Positions 61,738 to 64,000 of a stretch of 64,000 nucleotides of DNA are shown here, piece after piece. This DNA comes from Caryophanales bacterium UBA5729 (GTDB lineage Bacteria > Bacillota_I > Bacilli_A > Izemoplasmatales > Hujiaoplasmataceae), in contig DIGF01000035.1 of assembly GCA_002419505.1 (NCBI GenBank), positions 75,162 through 139,161 on the forward strand, written 5' to 3'. The notes beneath the pieces were generated by a model. It was not told the DNA's origin. It was given only the letters and a program-made list of their open reading frames with translations, and did not search any database. How positions within the stretch are numbered: position 1 is the first letter of the stretch; the number at the start of each line of letters is the position of its first letter. The translations under genes and the position numbers were made by a program.

Positions 61738-61766
61738 ATTATAACACAATCAAACTATAATTTAAA
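61738..61766 (-). promoter_or_regulatory. Promoter of the EncFtn-like gene
   Basis: TTTAAA (61761-61766), 17 bases and TATAAT (61738-61743) on the minus strand. TGT before the -10 adds an extended element. Confidence 0.7.
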
Positions 61767-61774
61767 CCAACTGC

Positions 61775-62533
61775 CTAAATTGATTTATTTTTGCGTTTTT
61801 TCTTCGGTTCTAAGTCAATGAAAAACTTCTCAATTGCATAGTTTAAATTATCTGCATCTCTCAAAAACAAGACGCTGGTTTTGATGATTTTTTCTTCATA
61901 AAGAATGAGACTTAAATATAGAAGAAATAAGATGTTGCTGACAAAAAACCAAATTTCAAACATTCCGGTTTTCCCAAAAAATATCAATAATAAAATCGAT
62001 CCAGCCCAAATAACTGAAAACCATATTGCGATTATAGCTCTTAATCTAGGGTTTTCCCTGCTCAAGTGTTTTACAAAAGGCACTAGTGATAACAGCAAGA
62101 ATAATGCAGTCAATCCTGAAGTGATTGTGTGGATTGCGTGCCAAAAAGGATTATCCTCAATGACCGCTGGCACTAAACCAGTTGCAATTAGCGATATTGA
62201 AGCTAATATTACAAAGGTTGTACAGTATTTATGCGTAAACTCTTCTAACTTGATTAAAGAAATAATTGCAAATTGAATTGCTAAAGCGCATGTTAAAGCC
62301 CAGATAATAAACAACAGTCTATATTCCATGCTAAAATGATTGCCAATATTGCTTAAAGTATAATCAAAGGGACTTTCTAAAGTTCCAAACAAAATCGTAA
62401 ATACTAAAGCAAACAACAGAAAGCTCATATTCAGCATTCTAATTCTTCGCTGTTTAGTCAAGTCTTTCTGCATTTCAAATAAATTTTGGCTAATTAATTC
62501 TTCTCTTATTTTATCACGGTCGATACTAAACAT
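61775..62533 (-). CDS. DUF998-like membrane protein
   Basis: This 252-residue protein has about seven hydrophobic segments after a charged N-terminus of about 33 residues. FDYTLSNIGNHF (about 56-67) and WHAIHTITSG (about 130-139) give the common pattern of DUF998-type proteins. Function unknown. The ATG at 62531-62533 lies 6 bases after GAGGT. The C-terminus is Lys-rich. Confidence 0.7.
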   Translation of the reverse strand: MFSIDRDKIREELISQNLFEMQKDLTKQRRIRMLNMSFLLFALVFTILFGTLESPFDYTLSNIGNHFSMEYRLLFIIWALTCALAIQFAIISLIKLEEFTHKYCTTFVILASISLIATGLVPAVIEDNPFWHAIHTITSGLTALFLLLSLVPFVKHLSRENPRLRAIIAIWFSVIWAGSILLLIFFGKTGMFEIWFFVSNILFLLYLSLILYEEKIIKTSVLFLRDADNLNYAIEKFFIDLEPKKKRKNKSI

Positions 62534-62584
62534 TTGCATACCTCAAAATCATCTTTTTAAATTGTATTACTTTCTTTTATAATT

Positions 62585-62610
62585 GAAAAGCCACATATAA
62601 ATGTGGCTCT
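62585..62610 (-). terminator. Terminator after the DUF3899-like gene
   Basis: AGCCACAT and ATGTGGCT pair around TTAT on the minus strand, followed by TTTTC. Confidence 0.7.
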
Positions 62611-62619
62611 TACTCTTAA

Positions 62620-62961
62620 TTAAAATACTATTAATGAAGCAATAATAAAAACTAATCCAGAAATCAATAAAGGAAAACCGCTGTTTTTTTCTTTAGCATC
62701 ATCCTTCATTTGCACATATTCGTAATAAGACATTCCTTCGACTTTTCTCGTGAACATCCTTTTAAACACGAATGTGAATCCTCTAAATACTTTGGAAGCA
62801 TTGGTTACTGTCAAAAGCCCGGCACTAAATAATATTAGTCCTACAACAAACAATGCATTAGCGTAATTTATGTCTGATAAATTGCCGTCATAAAAAGCAA
62901 ACATAATTAGATAAACCAAAATTGTTCCGACAATTAAATCCAACAAAATTTTCTTAATCAT
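62620..62961 (-). CDS. DUF3899-like small membrane protein
   Basis: This 113-residue protein has three hydrophobic segments (about 4-24, 34-54 and 93-113) and RGFTFVFKRMF with YYEYVQMKDD between them, as in DUF3899 proteins. It overlaps the OppF-type stop by TAATG and is probably cotranscribed. Confidence 0.8.
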   Translation of the reverse strand: MIKKILLDLIVGTILVYLIMFAFYDGNLSDINYANALFVVGLILFSAGLLTVTNASKVFRGFTFVFKRMFTRKVEGMSYYEYVQMKDDAKEKNSGFPLLISGLVFIIASLIVF

Positions 62962-64000
62962 TATTTTAGATTCTTCTTATACTCATCTAGCTCTTTTTGG
63001 TTAGCCAAGACAAAGTGTCCTTCTTTAATTTCATGTAATTTTGGAGGATTATCCAGATAATCATGCATTCTTGGATCATAAGGAACACGCTTACGGTTCT
63101 TTTCATATCTTGGATCCGGTTGTGGAACCGCTGACAATAATGATCTAGTATAAGGATGCAATGGATTTAAGAATAATTCTTCAGAAGTAGCTAATTCTAC
63201 TAAATTACCGTAATACATAACTCCGATTCTATCACTGAAATATTTAATAACTGACAAGTCATGGGCAATAAACATAATTGTTATCCCTAAAGAGTCTCGC
63301 AAGTCATTAAGCAAGTTAATAACCTGAGCCTGAATCGAAACGTCTAAAGCTGAAATTGGTTCATCAGCGATGATAAATTCCGGAGCGACTATTAATGCTC
63401 TGGCAATCCCTATACGTTGTCTTTGACCACCTGAGAATTCATGTGGATATCGAGAAGCATGTTCGGGTAATAAACCAACAGTCTCTAATACTTCATTAAC
63501 TTTTCTAATAATTTCTTTTTCGTTCTTTACTCCAGCAATTCTTAATCCTTCAGCGATGATTTCTTTAACTGTCATCCGTGGATTTAAAGATGCAATTGGA
63601 TCTTGGAAGATCATTTGCATTTTTCTCATCAAATCATAATTAGCGTTTTCAGTCTTTTTCTTACGATACATTTCCATTTTTTGATCTTCAATGAACTTAG
63701 CTTTTTCTTGATTAAGTTTTTGAATTCTTGAAGATGCATCATTTCTTAAGGCCTGTGCTTTATCAGGGTTATCTAAATTTCCGATTTCTTCCTTTAAGTC
63801 TGATTGGATGATTTTAATAGCTTCTTTTGTTTCGTGTTTCTTGTTTTTAATAGCTTCTTTGTTGCTTAATACACCAGCTCCAATAAGTTCGCCTAAAAAG
63901 TGAATTTCACCATCAGTCGGTTGATATAATTTAATAATTGTTCTACCAGTAGTGGTTTTTCCACAACCAGATTCACCAACAAGGCCAAATACTTCGCCTT
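62961..64000 (-). CDS. oppF: OppF-type oligopeptide ABC transporter ATPase (partial, with insert)
   Basis: The frame is open from the window edge (first complete codon at 63998) to 62961, about 346 codons. It has Walker A GLVGESGCGKTT near the edge, Q-loop MIFQDPIASLNPRMTV, signature FSGGQRQRIGIARAL, Walker B FIIADEPISALD and FIAHDLSVIKYF, then the oligopeptide C-terminal domain with LHPYTRSLLSAVPQPDP. Between Walker A and Q-loop an insert of about 75 residues, rich in Lys, Glu and Gln and probably coiled coil, separates it from the standard protein. The N-terminus lies outside the window. Confidence 0.92.
   Translation of the reverse strand, partial: GEVFGLVGESGCGKTTTGRTIIKLYQPTDGEIHFLGELIGAGVLSNKEAIKNKKHETKEAIKIIQSDLKEEIGNLDNPDKAQALRNDASSRIQKLNQEKAKFIEDQKMEMYRKKKTENANYDLMRKMQMIFQDPIASLNPRMTVKEIIAEGLRIAGVKNEKEIIRKVNEVLETVGLLPEHASRYPHEFSGGQRQRIGIARALIVAPEFIIADEPISALDVSIQAQVINLLNDLRDSLGITIMFIAHDLSVIKYFSDRIGVMYYGNLVELATSEELFLNPLHPYTRSLLSAVPQPDPRYEKNRKRVPYDPRMHDYLDNPPKLHEIKEGHFVLANQKELDEYKKNLK

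Overview
The window is AT-rich and reads as a chromosome segment of a low-GC Gram-positive-lineage bacterium. TGA is a normal stop (it closes genes at 21341-21343, 11155-11157 and 27992-27994), so the Mycoplasma code (table 4) does not apply. AGGAGG-like ribosome binding sites, sigma-A-type promoters, CcpA-type cre boxes, an LTA-synthase-like sulfatase, a class III fructose bisphosphatase and fermentative metabolism fit Firmicutes or the standard-code branches near Mollicutes (Izemoplasma, Haloplasma or Acholeplasma-like). That placement is inference; no rRNA is present to test it.

Layout. (1) 1-3214, minus strand: three secreted proteins with SipW-class signal peptides, transcribed from a leader holding three tandem cyclic-di-GMP-I (GEMM-I) riboswitches, each with its own terminator and probably its own promoter. 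(2) 3281-7100: aldose epimerase, tRNA-Gly, a DUF2179-type membrane protein and an LTA-synthase-like protein. (3) 7218-15475: a sugar-acid locus with a DeoR regulator, DUF1537 kinase, PdxA2-type dehydrogenase, 2-hydroxyacid dehydrogenase, class II aldolase, FGGY kinase and GntP permease. Recurrent GTTCTTTT boxes sit at its three promoters. (4) 15495-24572: an alpha-glucan locus with surface pullulanase, MalEFG transporter, lipoprotein amylase and a further lipoprotein, with several cre sites. (5) 24571-30922: a housekeeping run (amidase, HD hydrolase, gamma carbonic anhydrase-like, radical SAM, Nnr, TraX-like, exonuclease III). (6) 30974-51814: purine catabolism, with a guanine deaminase and a minus-strand operon of about 20 kb. 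The operon encodes two three-subunit molybdenum hydroxylases, adenine deaminase, hydantoinase, SsnA, a YgeW-type carbamoyltransferase, a YgeY-type hydrolase, two fold-type II PLP enzymes and cofactor maturation proteins. (7) 51853-57010: a cytosolic 5'-nucleotidase divergent from a PhnDCEE-type ABC transporter. (8) 57057-64000: class III Fbp, a DUF819 membrane protein, an acetyltransferase, an encapsulated-ferritin-like protein, small membrane proteins and a partial OppF-type ATPase.

How the parts may work together (inference). Guanine and adenine are deaminated to xanthine and hypoxanthine and oxidised by the molybdenum hydroxylases. The rings are opened by the amidohydrolases, and the nitrogen-rich fragments go to the carbamoyltransferase, M20 hydrolase and PLP enzymes. 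The 5'-nucleotidase could feed this pathway. cre-like sites before the sugar-acid, maltodextrin, starch-lipoprotein and purine units suggest common catabolite control. The c-di-GMP leader suggests that the secreted SipW-class proteins are made when c-di-GMP is high, as expected for a matrix or surface state.
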